Shown here: positions 9,786-21,943 of the stretch, in pieces
Numbering within the stretch: position 1 is the stretch's first letter
Layout of the letters: each line of letters begins with the position of its first letter
Assembly: GCA_019243445.1 (NCBI GenBank)
Contig: JAFAUH010000141.1
Location: 1-36,606 of the forward strand
DNA length: 36,606 nt
Origin: Streptomycetaceae bacterium
GTDB taxonomy: Bacteria > Actinomycetota > Actinomycetes > Streptomycetales > Streptomycetaceae
Direction of reading: 5' to 3'
Notes under the pieces: generated by a model
The model's database searches: none
The model's input: the letters and a program-made list of their open reading frames with translations, nothing else
What the model was told of the DNA's origin: nothing
Program-made: the position numbers and the translations under genes

Positions 9786-12469
9786 TGGAGTCGGCAGAAA
9801 TCCGCAGCCGCTGGCTGCGCTTCTTCGAGGAGCGCGGGCACACGGTCGTGCCGTCGGCATCGCTCATCGCCGACGACCCGACCTTGCTGCTGGTGAATGC
9901 GGGCATGGTCCCGTTCAAGCCGTACTTCCTGGGTGAGACCGCCCCCCCGTACAAGCGCGCCACAAGCGTGCAGAAGTGCGTGCGGACTCCGGATATCGAA
10001 GAGGTCGGCAAGACCACCCGGCACGGCACGTTCTTCCAGATGTGCGGCAACTTCTCCTTCGGCGACTACTTCAAGGAAGGCGCCATCAAACTTGCCTGGG
10101 AGCTGCTGACCTCGCCCCAGGACCAGGGGGGCTACGGGCTCGATCCTTCGAAGCTGTGGATCACGGTCTATGAGAACGACGATGAGGCCGAGACCATCTG
10201 GCGTGAGGTGATCGGCGTGCCGGCCGAGCGGATCCAGCGTCTGGGAATGGCCCACAACTACTGGTCAATGGGTGTGCCAGGACCATGCGGCCCGTGCTCG
10301 GAGATCAACTACGACCGCGGCCCGGAATACGGCGTCGAGGGCGGCCCGGCCGTCAACGACGAGCGGTATGTGGAGATCTGGAATCTGGTCTTCATGCAGT
10401 ACGAGCGTGGACCGGGATCCGGGAAGGACGATTTCCCGGTCCTGGGGGAGCTGCCGAGCAAGAACATCGACACCGGTCTTGGCCTGGAGCGGTTGGCGAT
10501 GATCCTGCAGGGCGTGCAGAACATGTACGAGATCGACACCTCACGCATGGTCATCGACAAGGCCACCGAGCTGACCGGTGTGCACTACGGCGCCGACCAC
10601 ACCTCGGACGTCTCGCTGCGGGTGGTCGCCGACCACATCCGTACCGCTGTGATGCTCATCGGCGACGGGGTGACCCCGGGCAACGAGGGCCGCGGCTATG
10701 TGCTGCGTCGCATCATGCGCCGGGCGATCCGCAACATGCGGCTGCTGGGCGCCACCGAGCCGACCGTCGGTGAGCTGGTGGACACCGTCATCAAGGCGAT
10801 GGGCCCTCAATACCCGGAGTTGGTCGAGGACCGCAAGCGTATCGAGACGGTGGCGCTGGCCGAGGAGTCGGCCTTCCTCAAGACACTCAAGGCCGGTACC
10901 AATATCCTCGATGCCGCTGTCAGCGACACCAAAGCCGGCGGCGGCACGGTGCTCGCCGGTGAGAAGGCATTCCTGCTCCACGACACCTGGGGCTTCCCCA
11001 TCGACCTCACTTTGGAGATGGCTTCCGAGCAGGGGCTGTCGGTGGATGAGGAGGGCTTCCGCCGCCTGATGAAGGAGCAGCGGGAGCGTGCCAAGGCCGA
11101 CGCCAAGGCGAAGAAGACCGGTCACGCCGATATGTCGGCCTATCGTCAGGTCGCCGACACCTCCGGCGCCACGGTCTTCACCGGTTACACCGATGACGAG
11201 GGCGAAGCCACCGTGGTCGGACTGTTGGTCGACGGCGTGCCGTCGCCTGCCGCCTCCGAGGGCGACGAGGTCGAAGTGGTGCTGGACCGCACCCCCTTCT
11301 ACGCCGAGGGCGGCGGCCAGCTTGCTGACGCCGGCCGGATCCGCACCGAGACCGGCGCTGTGGTGGAGGTACGCGACGTGCAGCAGCCAGTCCCTGGGGT
11401 GAGCGTCCACAAGGGTGTGGTGCAGGTCGGCGAGGTCACCGTCGGGGCCGGCGCCTACGCCGCCATCGACGTAGCCCGGCGCCGTGCCATCGCCCGCGCC
11501 CACTCCGCCACCCACCTGACCCACCAAGCACTGCGAGACGCCCTCGGACCGACGGCCGCCCAGGCCGGGTCGGAGAACTCCCCGGGCCGCTTCCGCTTCG
11601 ACTTCGGCTCCCCGACCGCCGTACCCGGCTCGGTGCTGGGCGACGTCGAACAAAGGATCAATGAGGTGCTCGCCCGCGAGCTCGACGTCACCGCCGAAGT
11701 GATGTCGATGGCCGAAGCGAAGAAGCAGGGCGCTATCGCCGAGTTCGGCGAGAAGTACGGCGAGCGGGTGCGGGTGGTGACCATCGGCGACTTCTCCAAG
11801 GAGCTGTGCGGTGGGACGCACGTGCACAACACCGCCCAGCTCGGCTTGGTCAAGCTGCTCGGCGAGTCCTCCATCGGTTCCGGAGTGCGCCGAGTGGAGG
11901 CGTTGGTGGGTGTGGACGCCTACAACTTCCTCGCCCGCGAGCACACCGTCGTCGCCCAGCTCACCGACCTGCTCAAGGGACGTCCTGAAGAGCTGCCGGA
12001 GCGCATCTCCTCCATGCTGGCCAAGCTGAAGGACGCGGAAAAGGAGATCGAGCGGTTCCGCGCCGAGAAGGTGCTGCAGGCAGCAGCTGGCCTCGCCCAA
12101 GGCGCTCAGGACGTCGGCGGCATCGCTTTGGTCACCGGGAAGGTCCCGGACGGCACCGGCGCCGATGACCTGCGCAAGCTCGTCTTGGATGTGCGCCAGC
12201 GGCTTGCTTCCTCATCGGGGGCCGGAGGGCGTCCGGCCGTCGTCGCGCTGTTCTCCCTCGCGGGCGGCCGTCCGCTGACGGTGATCGCCACTAACGAGGC
12301 CGCACGCGAGCGCGGTATCAAGGCCGGAGAACTGGTGCGTACTGCTGCTAAGACCCTCGGCGGCGGAGGCGGCGGCAAGGACGATGTCGCCCAGGGCGGC
12401 GGCAGCAACCCGGCCGCCGTCGACGAGGCCCTGGAGGCCGTCCACCGCCTCGTCGCCGAGAAGGCCTGA
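9785..12469 (+). CDS. alaS: Alanyl-tRNA synthetase
   Basis: Charges tRNA-Ala and hydrolyses mischarged tRNA. The 894-residue product is close to the family norm. It has the class II catalytic core at residues 1-250 ([42 protein letters not shown] and the motif 3 region [12 protein letters not shown]), a tRNA-recognition domain, then the editing domain with zinc-ligand HSATH (about 572-576) and CGGTH (about 673-677). The C-Ala domain at the end has a Gly-rich [16 protein letters not shown] tail typical of AlaS. The ATG at 9785 overlaps the preceding stop. No truncation or missing catalytic residue is seen. Confidence 0.97.
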   Translation: MESAEIRSRWLRFFEERGHTVVPSASLIADDPTLLLVNAGMVPFKPYFLGETAPPYKRATSVQKCVRTPDIEEVGKTTRHGTFFQMCGNFSFGDYFKEGAIKLAWELLTSPQDQGGYGLDPSKLWITVYENDDEAETIWREVIGVPAERIQRLGMAHNYWSMGVPGPCGPCSEINYDRGPEYGVEGGPAVNDERYVEIWNLVFMQYERGPGSGKDDFPVLGELPSKNIDTGLGLERLAMILQGVQNMYEIDTSRMVIDKATELTGVHYGADHTSDVSLRVVADHIRTAVMLIGDGVTPGNEGRGYVLRRIMRRAIRNMRLLGATEPTVGELVDTVIKAMGPQYPELVEDRKRIETVALAEESAFLKTLKAGTNILDAAVSDTKAGGGTVLAGEKAFLLHDTWGFPIDLTLEMASEQGLSVDEEGFRRLMKEQRERAKADAKAKKTGHADMSAYRQVADTSGATVFTGYTDDEGEATVVGLLVDGVPSPAASEGDEVEVVLDRTPFYAEGGGQLADAGRIRTETGAVVEVRDVQQPVPGVSVHKGVVQVGEVTVGAGAYAAIDVARRRAIARAHSATHLTHQALRDALGPTAAQAGSENSPGRFRFDFGSPTAVPGSVLGDVEQRINEVLARELDVTAEVMSMAEAKKQGAIAEFGEKYGERVRVVTIGDFSKELCGGTHVHNTAQLGLVKLLGESSIGSGVRRVEALVGVDAYNFLAREHTVVAQLTDLLKGRPEELPERISSMLAKLKDAEKEIERFRAEKVLQAAAGLAQGAQDVGGIALVTGKVPDGTGADDLRKLVLDVRQRLASSSGAGGRPAVVALFSLAGGRPLTVIATNEAARERGIKAGELVRTAAKTLGGGGGGKDDVAQGGGSNPAAVDEALEAVHRLVAEKA

Positions 12470-12498
12470 CGGGGAGCGAGGAGCAAGGAGCTGAGACG

Positions 12499-12963
12499 AT
12501 GCGACGCGGCAGGCGGATCGCCATCGATGTCGGCGAGGCCCGGATCGGGGTCGCCTCGTGCGATCCCGACGGGCTCATCGCCACTCCCGTCGAGACAGTC
12601 CCGGCACGGGACGCCCCGGCGGCCCGCCGCCGCATCAAGGCGATCATCGAGGAGTACGAGCCGATCGAGGTCGTCGTCGGCCTGCCGCGTTCGCTCAGCG
12701 GCAAGGAAGGGCCGGCGGCGGCCAAGGCCCGGGCCTTCGCACAGGATGTAGCGAAGATCATCTCACCGGTTCCCGTGCGGCTGGTCGACGAGCGGATGAG
12801 TACGGTCACGGCCACCCATGGGCTGCGTGCCTCAGGCGTGAAGGCGAAGAAAGGCCGCTCCGTTGTCGACCAGGCCGCGGCCGTGGTGATCCTGCAGAGC
12901 GCGCTTGAAACCGAGCGTGCCTCGGGGAGGGCACCAGGGGAGGGCATCGAAGTGGTTATCTGA
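12499..12963 (+). CDS. ruvX: RuvX/YqgF-family Holliday-junction-resolvase-like nuclease
   Basis: A 154-residue RNase H-fold protein of the YqgF family, implicated in pre-16S rRNA processing and, for some members, Holliday junction cleavage. It starts with the characteristic first strand and Asp (RIAIDVGEARIGVA, Asp about residue 9), and has VVGLPRSLSGKEG, the DERMST motif and a C-terminal KKGRSVVDQAAAVVILQ carrying the second conserved Asp. It lies 29 bases after alaS, with GAGCAAGGAG upstream of the ATG, and precedes mltG, the common alaS-ruvX-mltG-aroE order of actinobacteria. Confidence 0.92.
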   Translation: MRRGRRIAIDVGEARIGVASCDPDGLIATPVETVPARDAPAARRRIKAIIEEYEPIEVVVGLPRSLSGKEGPAAAKARAFAQDVAKIISPVPVRLVDERMSTVTATHGLRASGVKAKKGRSVVDQAAAVVILQSALETERASGRAPGEGIEVVI

Positions 12964-13060
12964 TCGTAATACGGTAACGTTCCGCGCCGAAGCGGCGGGC
13001 TTCCTCAGCCACGCCCCAAGCGCCGGCGACGAGCCGCCTCGCGTAACCAGGAGACGACCC

Positions 13061-14674
13061 ATGAGCGACTACGGCCAAGGGCCGACTCCACGGCCGTGGC
13101 ACCCGGGCGACCCGCTGTGGGGAGACCCCTACGGCGCGTACGAGCCCTCCCCGGACGACGCACAGCAGCACCCACAGGAGCACCCGCAGCACTACCCCCA
13201 GGAGTACGGCCAGTACCCGCAGCAGCAGCCCCAGTGGGACACCCAGAGCCAGGCGACACCGGCCCAGCCCCCTGCGCAAGCCCCGGAATACGGCGCCTGG
13301 GAGACCACACAGACTGGTTCGCCGACAACATCATTCCCTGCCGCGGGGGAGTACGGCACGCCGTTGGCCGATCATCCGTATGACGGCTCAGCCTACCCCG
13401 GCACCTACGCTCACGTCGGCTACGCCCCGCAGTCGGGCCCCGAGCAGACCGCTGAATGGCAACTCCCGCCCCAAAAGCCCGGTCCACCCGATGAGCCCCG
13501 TCCGTTCGACGAGCCCGGTCCGTTCGACGAGCCCGACGCGCCCGAGACGCACCCCTTCTTCACCGACGCGCCCGATCTCCACGGCGAATACGGTGACTTC
13601 GATGACGCGCACGGCGCGGATCGCCCAGGAAAGAAAAAGAAAAAGAAGCGCAGAAGCGGCTGCGCCATTCTGTGCGCCTTCGTCGTGTTCGCGGGCGCCG
13701 TAGCAGGCGGCGGCTACGTCGGCTACCGCTATTACGAGAATCACATCGCCGTCGTGCCCGATTACGTGGGCGATGGCACCGGCAGCGTCACGCTCACCAT
13801 CCCGGACGGCGCGACGCTCAGTCAGATCGGCAACATCCTCAAGCAGAACGGCGTCGTCAAGAGCGTCGACGCCTTCACCGCTGCTGCGGGCAGCACCGGC
13901 ATTCAAGGCGGCAGCTACACGCTCAGGCAGCACATGTCCGCCGCTGCCGCGGTCGCCCTCATGAGCAGCCCGTCGGCCCAAAACGCCCTCGTCATTCCCG
14001 AAGGCCGGCGCGCCACCCAGGTCTACGCAGCACTCGACAAGTACCTCGGCCTGGCCTCCGGCACCACCGCCAACGCCACCAAGAGCTTCGACCTCGGCCT
14101 GCCGCCCTACGCGAACGGCAACCCGGAGGGCTTCCTTTTCCCGAGCCGCTACAGCATCAGCAAGAGCAGCAAGCCGGCCGATGCACTGGCGCAGATGATC
14201 AGGCAGGCACAGACCGAGTTCGCCGCCGACAATCTGTCGGCACAGGCCCAGGCCATCGGCAGGACGCCCTACGAGATCATCATCATCGCCAGCCTCATCC
14301 AGGCCGAAGCGCACCAGGCCCAGGACTTCGGCAAAGTCTCCCGGGTCATCTACAACCGTTTGCAGCAGCAGATGGCGCTCGGTCTTGACTCGACGATCAA
14401 CTACGCCAAGGGCCGTTCGACACTGCTCACCACGACGGCGGACACTCACTACCCGTCCCCGTACAACACCTATCTCCACAAGGGCCTGCCGCCCGGGCCG
14501 ATAGACAACCCCGGTCACCAGGCCATTGAGGCGGCGCTCAATCCGACCCCGGGCAACTGGCTGTACTTCGTCACCGTCAAGCCCGGGGATACCCGCTTCA
14601 CGGACAGCGCCGCCGTACAGCAGCAGAACGTCGTGGCGTTCAATCAGTACCAGCAGGAGCACAACGACCAATGA
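13061..14674 (+). CDS. mltG: Endolytic murein transglycosylase MltG with long N-terminal tail
   Basis: Cuts nascent peptidoglycan glycan strands at the membrane and sets chain length. The 537-residue protein has a cytoplasmic tail of about 190 residues rich in P, Q, D, E and Y, then a lysine run (191-196) and one membrane span (about 199-220). An extracytoplasmic YceG domain follows: SVTLTIPDGATLSQIGNIL, EGFLFPSRY, ASLIQAEA with the conserved Glu expected to be catalytic, RVIYNRL, LGLDSTINYA, GLPPGPIDNPG. The ATG at 13061 is used because CAGGAGA precedes it and MSDYGQG is the usual start; the longer in-frame ORF lacks a site. Its TGA overlaps the aroE ATG. The tail includes a small tandem repeat. 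Confidence 0.92.
   Translation: MSDYGQGPTPRPWHPGDPLWGDPYGAYEPSPDDAQQHPQEHPQHYPQEYGQYPQQQPQWDTQSQATPAQPPAQAPEYGAWETTQTGSPTTSFPAAGEYGTPLADHPYDGSAYPGTYAHVGYAPQSGPEQTAEWQLPPQKPGPPDEPRPFDEPGPFDEPDAPETHPFFTDAPDLHGEYGDFDDAHGADRPGKKKKKKRRSGCAILCAFVVFAGAVAGGGYVGYRYYENHIAVVPDYVGDGTGSVTLTIPDGATLSQIGNILKQNGVVKSVDAFTAAAGSTGIQGGSYTLRQHMSAAAAVALMSSPSAQNALVIPEGRRATQVYAALDKYLGLASGTTANATKSFDLGLPPYANGNPEGFLFPSRYSISKSSKPADALAQMIRQAQTEFAADNLSAQAQAIGRTPYEIIIIASLIQAEAHQAQDFGKVSRVIYNRLQQQMALGLDSTINYAKGRSTLLTTTADTHYPSPYNTYLHKGLPPGPIDNPGHQAIEAALNPTPGNWLYFVTVKPGDTRFTDSAAVQQQNVVAFNQYQQEHNDQ
13482..13535 (+). repeat. Three tandem 18-bp units inside mltG
   Basis: Two exact copies of an 18-base unit starting GTCCGTTCGACGAGCC (13500-13517 and 13518-13535) follow a diverged copy (13482-13499, 13 of 18 matching). 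They encode repeated P-F-D-E-P-G peptides in the disordered cytoplasmic tail of MltG. Slippage expansion is the likely origin. Confidence 0.75.
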
Positions 14675-15537
14675 ATCCTTGTATGAGCCGACTCCGTCGG
14701 CGGGCCATCATCCGGTGCGCGGCGGTCCTCGGATCGCCGATTGCGCATTCGCTGTCCCCCGTTCTGCACCGGGCCGCGTACGAGGCTTTGGGCCTGCAGG
14801 GGTGGGAATACGGTCGGCATGAGGTCGACGAGGGAGGACTGCGGGGGTTCGTCGAGAAGATCACCGCCGATCCGGTGCGCTGGGCCGGGCTCTCGCTGAC
14901 GATGCCGCTGAAGCGCGCGGTGATCCCGCTGCTGGACGAGCTCACCCCGACCGCTGCGTCGGTCGAGGCGGTCAACACGGTGGTGTTCGGGGACGACGGC
15001 CGACGGACCGGTGACAATACGGATATCCCCGGCATGGTGGCGGCCCTGCGCGAGCGGGGTACCGAGCGAGTGGAGTCGGCCGCGGTGCTGGGGGCGGGGG
15101 CGACAGCGTCATCGGCGGTAGCGGCGCTCGCCCAGGTGTGCACCGGAGAAGTGACAGCGTACGTCCGCAACGAGACGCGGGCGGCCGAGATGCGGCAGTG
15201 GGGGGAGCGGCTCGGGGCGGCAGTACGGACCGCGCCGTGGTCGGATGCGGCCGGTGCGCTGGCTGCGCCCCTGGTAATCGCGACGACCCCGGCCGGCACC
15301 ACCGACGCACTGGCTGAAGCGGTGCCGCAGCGGCCGGGCGTGCTCTTCGACGTGGTGTACGAGCCGTGGCCGACACCGCTGGCGGCAGCGTGGGCGGCGC
15401 ACGGCGGTGCCGTCGTCGGCGGCCTCGACCTGCTGGTGCACCAGGCGGCGCTGCAGGTGGAACTGATGACTGGCTGCAGCCCGGCACCGCTTGAGGCGAT
15501 GCGCAAGGCGGGTGAGGCGGCGCTCGCCGCACGCTGA
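14671..15537 (+). CDS. aroE: Shikimate dehydrogenase
   Basis: NADP-dependent reduction of 3-dehydroshikimate to shikimate. The 288-residue protein has the substrate-binding SHSLSP-type motif (IAHSLSPVLH), the catalytic Lys in LTMPLKRAV, the Asp partner in GDNTDIPGM, a nucleotide-binding loop VLGAGATASSAV, and the C-terminal GLDLLVHQAALQ. The ATG overlaps the mltG stop (ATGA). Its extra N-terminal residues (MNPCMSRLRRR) are not part of the fold; an internal ATG at 14683 is an alternative start. It is separated from aroC by 144 bases. Confidence 0.93.
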   Translation: MNPCMSRLRRRAIIRCAAVLGSPIAHSLSPVLHRAAYEALGLQGWEYGRHEVDEGGLRGFVEKITADPVRWAGLSLTMPLKRAVIPLLDELTPTAASVEAVNTVVFGDDGRRTGDNTDIPGMVAALRERGTERVESAAVLGAGATASSAVAALAQVCTGEVTAYVRNETRAAEMRQWGERLGAAVRTAPWSDAAGALAAPLVIATTPAGTTDALAEAVPQRPGVLFDVVYEPWPTPLAAAWAAHGGAVVGGLDLLVHQAALQVELMTGCSPAPLEAMRKAGEAALAAR

Positions 15538-15681
15538 TCCGCGCTCCCTGTCCGCCGGAGGCTCTCACGTGACATACCGCCCCGTGGACGGGGTTCCCGG
15601 CCTGCGCGCGGGACATGGGAGGATCGGATCAGGAACGTCTGACGTGCGCGCGAAATCAGCGCGGCAAGATGGGGAGCACCG
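15538..15681 (+). other. aroE-aroC gap with small hairpin
   Basis: This 144-base gap holds a short perfect hairpin, CCCCG-TGGA-CGGGG (15580-15593), and a GGGGAGC ribosome-binding site ahead of the aroC TTG. No gene or clear promoter is recognised. The hairpin is too short to call a terminator with confidence. Confidence 0.35.
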
Positions 15682-18778
<3,097 letters not shown>

Positions 18779-19216
18779 ATGAGCCACGTCCTGGTGCTCA
18801 ACGGACCGAACCTAGGGCGTCTCGGCAGCCGCGAGCCCGACGTCTACGGGGCGACGTCATACGCCGGTCTCGTCGAGCAGTGCACGGAGCTGGGCAAGGA
18901 ACTCGGCCTGGAAGTCGAGGTGCGGGAGACCAACGACGAAGGGGAGATGATCCGCTGGCTGCATGAGGCGGCCGATGGATCTATCCCCGTCGTACTCAAC
19001 CCTGGCGCGTTCACGCACTATTCGTATGCGATGCGGGATGCTGCCGCGCAGCGCACGGCCCCTCTCATCGAGGTGCACATCTCCAACCCGTACACCCGCG
19101 AGGAGTTCCGTCATACCTCTGTCGTCGCGGCCGTCGCCACGGGCACCATCGCCGGCTTCGGTATCGGCTCGTACCGTCTCGCGCTGCGTGCTCTCGCCGA
19201 CGAACTCACCAGCTGA
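18779..19216 (+). CDS. aroQ: Type II 3-dehydroquinate dehydratase
   Basis: Dehydrates 3-dehydroquinate to 3-dehydroshikimate and forms a dodecamer in the family. The 145-residue product has [20 protein letters not shown], with the Arg-to-Tyr flexible loop that carries the catalytic Tyr, then [28 protein letters not shown] (conserved Asn and His), and [15 protein letters not shown]. The ATG at 18779 follows AAGGAGCGCA. It completes the local shikimate set (aroE, aroC, aroK, aroB, aroQ), separated from aroB by the repeat-bearing spacer. Confidence 0.95.
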   Translation: MSHVLVLNGPNLGRLGSREPDVYGATSYAGLVEQCTELGKELGLEVEVRETNDEGEMIRWLHEAADGSIPVVLNPGAFTHYSYAMRDAAAQRTAPLIEVHISNPYTREEFRHTSVVAAVATGTIAGFGIGSYRLALRALADELTS

Positions 19217-19282
19217 GGACAGGCTGACGCAGCGCGATGCACCGGACCGCATAACAACCGATACGAGACGGAGCAGGCCGAC

Positions 19283-20092
19283 ATGCAGCATGCTGAGGGG
19301 ATGCCGCTGATCCCGTCTCACGAGCCCTCACGAGGGCGTGCCGACGGCTGGGCCCCGCCGCTACCGCAGGGTTCGCTGCAGCCGCCTGGCACGCCCAGCG
19401 TACCGGGTCGACCCGGTAACGCCGGCACCGCAATGCCCCCCGCCTCCTCAACCACCGGGCAGTGCCCGCTGCATCCCGTGGGGCCCGTTCCGGCGCCAGC
19501 CGTGCCGGGCGGCCTATCGGTGCCGTCAGGACCGGTCCACACCGTGGTGGCTGTCCTGCTCATCGGCCCGGCAGGGGCGGGCAAGACCACCATCGCACGG
19601 CACTGGGCGGATCACCGCGCCACGCCGACGGCTCACATCAGCCTCGACGACGTCCGCGAATGGGTGCGTTCGGGCTTTGCCAGCCCCCAGTCCGGCTGGA
19701 ATGACAGCTCCGAGGCCCAGTACCGGCTCGCCCGGCGTACCTGCGGCTTCTCCGCCCGCAACTTCCTCGCCAATGGCATCTCGTGCATCATCGACGACGC
19801 CGTCTTTCCCGACCGGCCGGTTGTCGGCCTCGGCGGCTGGAAGCGGCATGTGGGCCCGGACCTGCTGCCCGTCGTCCTCCTGCCCGGCCTGGAGATCGTG
19901 CTCGCCCGCAACGCGGAGCGCACCGGCAACCGGCGCCTCCCCGATGAGGAGGTCGCCCGGATCCACGGCCGGATGGCCGGCTGGTACGGATCGGGACTGC
20001 CCATCATCGACAACTCCCAGTTGGATGCGGCTGCCGCCGCCAGGGCGCTCGACCAGGTGGTACACACCAGCCTGAGCCGCATCGGCCGATGA
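19283..20092 (+). CDS. P-loop kinase-like protein with proline-rich N-terminus
   Basis: A 269-residue protein. Residues 1-85 are Pro/Gly/Ser-rich and probably disordered. A single P-loop domain follows with Walker A GPAGAGKTT (about 94-102). It then has a short-kinase-like body: SLDDVREWVRSGF, RNFLANGISCIIDDAVFPDRP, VVLLPGLEIVLARNAERTGNR (an Arg-bearing lid-like segment) and a C-terminal helix. It resembles AAA_33/zeta-toxin-like or chloramphenicol-phosphotransferase-like small-molecule kinases; the substrate is unknown. I recall a homologue at this place in other Streptomyces, between aroQ and the M24 gene. The ATG at 19283 has a GGAG about 12 bases upstream. No antitoxin-like neighbour is visible. 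Confidence 0.75.
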   Translation: MQHAEGMPLIPSHEPSRGRADGWAPPLPQGSLQPPGTPSVPGRPGNAGTAMPPASSTTGQCPLHPVGPVPAPAVPGGLSVPSGPVHTVVAVLLIGPAGAGKTTIARHWADHRATPTAHISLDDVREWVRSGFASPQSGWNDSSEAQYRLARRTCGFSARNFLANGISCIIDDAVFPDRPVVGLGGWKRHVGPDLLPVVLLPGLEIVLARNAERTGNRRLPDEEVARIHGRMAGWYGSGLPIIDNSQLDAAAAARALDQVVHTSLSRIGR

Positions 20093-20181
20093 GCCCGGCC
20101 GATGAGCGTCGAACTGCCGGAGTCCGCTCGTCCGGGCGTGCCGGAGCAGCCGCGCGGCGCCGCGACGCGTAGGCTCGGTGT

Positions 20182-21288
20182 ATGTCCGACGTGCACGCTT
20201 CCCGACGGATGCGCCTGCGCGACCGGTGCATCGCGTCCGGGACCGCCTCGGCCCTGGTGTCGCGCCCCGCGAACGTCCGCTATCTGACGGGGTGGTCCCC
20301 GCCCAGTGCGGTACTGCTGCTCGCTCCGGCGGAGGATCTCCTCGTCCACTGTCTGCACGCTCCGGGTGAACCGGCCGAAGGGCAGCCCCCCGAGGACGTC
20401 CACTGCGTGATGCTCTCGTCCTGGGGCGGTGATGCGGCCGTGGCCGCCGCCGAGCTCGCACCGGGGCTCGGCGCCGACAGCCTCGCCGTCGAGGAGCATC
20501 ACCTGACCGTCGCCAGGCACCGGGCTGTCGCCTCAACCGCGACCGGCCTGCGCTTGACCGACCTCGGACAGGCCGTCGAGCAGCTGCGGCTGGTCAAGGA
20601 CGAGGACGAGATCGCCTGCTTGCGGATCGCCGCCGAGATCACCGACCAAGCCCTCGGTGAGCTGCTGGAGTCGATCCTGGTGGGCCGCACCGAACGCCAC
20701 CTCGCCCTGGAGTTGGAGCGCCGCCTGGTGGACCACGGCGCGGACGGCCCCGCGTTCCCCGCCTACGTCGGCACCGGCCCGCACTCGGGTGCCGCGCGCC
20801 ATACGCCCACCGACCGCAGAGTCGAAGAGGGCGACTTCCTCTCCGTCTGCCTGGGTGCCCGCTACCGCGGCTACCGCTGCGAGGTCGGCCGTACGTTCGT
20901 CATCGGTACCGCACCCGCCGCCTGGCAGGTCGAGCTGTATGATCTTGTCTTCGCCGCGCAGCGGGCCGGTCGTGAGGCACTACTGCCGGGCATCGCCTGC
21001 AGGGATGTGGACCAGGCGGCCCGTCAGGTTGTCCAGGAAGCCGGGCACGGCGAGGCGCTTGCACCGTGGACGGGCCACGGCGTGGGACTCGAAATCGATG
21101 AAGACCCTCGGATCACGCCGTCCGCCATGGGTAAACTGGACGCTTGTGTGCCGGTCACCGTCGAGCCGGGGGTCCACTTCCCGGGCCGGGGCGGCGTCCG
21201 GATCGACGACACACTCGTCGTACGCCCCACGGCGGACGGCGGCCCCGAGCTACTTACCATCACGACCAAGGAACTACTCGCCCTGTAG
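20182..21288 (+). CDS. M24-family (Xaa-Pro peptidase-like) protein with altered metal ligands
   Basis: A 368-residue pita-bread-fold protein: N-terminal creatinase-like domain (1-130) and C-terminal M24 domain. It sits just before efp, where many actinobacteria carry a pepQ-like gene. The five usual ligands D, D, H, E, E align here with C223 (SVCLGARY), E234 (YRCEVGRT), H299 (TGHGVG), E328 (TVEPG) and D342 (RIDDT). The usual His of the EIHE motif is D306. Three ligands are thus changed, so dimetal peptidase activity is doubtful. As I recall, Streptomyces homologues share these changes, which suggests a retained non-standard function rather than decay. TAGGCT at 20170-20175 lies 6 bases before the ATG and there is no ribosome-binding site, suggesting a leaderless transcript. 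Confidence 0.82.
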   Translation: MSDVHASRRMRLRDRCIASGTASALVSRPANVRYLTGWSPPSAVLLLAPAEDLLVHCLHAPGEPAEGQPPEDVHCVMLSSWGGDAAVAAAELAPGLGADSLAVEEHHLTVARHRAVASTATGLRLTDLGQAVEQLRLVKDEDEIACLRIAAEITDQALGELLESILVGRTERHLALELERRLVDHGADGPAFPAYVGTGPHSGAARHTPTDRRVEEGDFLSVCLGARYRGYRCEVGRTFVIGTAPAAWQVELYDLVFAAQRAGREALLPGIACRDVDQAARQVVQEAGHGEALAPWTGHGVGLEIDEDPRITPSAMGKLDACVPVTVEPGVHFPGRGGVRIDDTLVVRPTADGGPELLTITTKELLAL

Positions 21289-21355
21289 TGCTGCATCAGC
21301 TGACGGAAGTCGGCGGGCAGCGCTGGAGGGGGGCCTTGGTCCCCGATGCAGCACT
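21287..21355 (+). promoter_or_regulatory. Long-range inverted repeat in efp leader
   Basis: AGTGCTGCATC (21287-21297, overlapping the last bases of the upstream TAG) is exactly complementary to GATGCAGCACT (21345-21355). The enclosed 47 bases include a smaller GGGG...CCTTGGT-CCCC fold. The structure ends three bases before the efp ribosome-binding site CAGGAG. It could be a read-through terminator, a processing site or a translational control element. Confidence 0.5.
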
Positions 21356-21374
21356 TTCAGGAGATTCCGCGACC

Positions 21375-21941
21375 GTGGCCACCACGAACGACCTCAAGAA
21401 CGGCCTGGTGCTCAAGCTCGAAAGCGGCCAGCTCTGGTCCGTTGTCGAGTTCCAGCACGTCAAGCCCGGCAAGGGCCCTGCATTCGTCCGCACCAAGCTG
21501 AAGAACGTACTCTCCGGCAAGGTGGTCGACAAGACCTTCAACGCCGGTGTGAAGGTCGAGACGGCCAATGTCGACAAGCGCGGCATGCAGTTCTCGTACA
21601 AGGACGGCGAGAGCTTCGTCTTCATGGACATGGAGACCTACGAGCAGATCCACGTCAGCCCGGAGGTCGTGGGCGACGCCGCCCACTTCCTGCTGGAAGG
21701 CTTCGACGCCGTGGTGGCGATGTACGAGGGCAACCCGCTCTACATCGAACTGCCGGCTGCCGTCGAGCTCGTCATCGACTACACCGAGCCCGGCGTCCAG
21801 GGTGACCGCTCCACCGGCGGCACCAAGCCGGCCCGTCTGGAAACCGGCTACGAGATCGGCGTTCCGCTCTTCATCACCACCGGAGAGAAGATCAAGGTCG
21901 ACACCCGCTCGGGTGAATACCTCGGCCGGGTGAACAGCTAA
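21375..21941 (+). CDS. efp: Elongation factor P
   Basis: Binds stalled ribosomes between the P and E sites and stimulates peptide bond formation at polyproline sequences. The 188-residue protein has the full three-domain beta-barrel structure: domain I with tip loop [13 protein letters not shown] carrying the conserved Lys, domain II ([20 protein letters not shown]) and an OB-fold domain III ending GEYLGRV. The actinobacterial loop has two prolines around KPGKGP. No modification gene is near. The GTG at 21375 follows CAGGAG. nusB starts two bases after its stop. Confidence 0.97.
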   Translation: MATTNDLKNGLVLKLESGQLWSVVEFQHVKPGKGPAFVRTKLKNVLSGKVVDKTFNAGVKVETANVDKRGMQFSYKDGESFVFMDMETYEQIHVSPEVVGDAAHFLLEGFDAVVAMYEGNPLYIELPAAVELVIDYTEPGVQGDRSTGGTKPARLETGYEIGVPLFITTGEKIKVDTRSGEYLGRVNS

Positions 21942-21943
21942 CC

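Noticed and set aside
10541-12100. Minus-strand open frame of 519 codons opposite alaS
   Set aside because: Shadow of the third-codon-position GC bias of alaS; composition is His/Gly/Asp-rich with no recognisable domain.
19420-19460. CCGCCTCCTCAACCACCGG in the P-loop protein gene considered as an element copy
   Set aside because: Only short C-rich words match; the core stem and spacing are absent.
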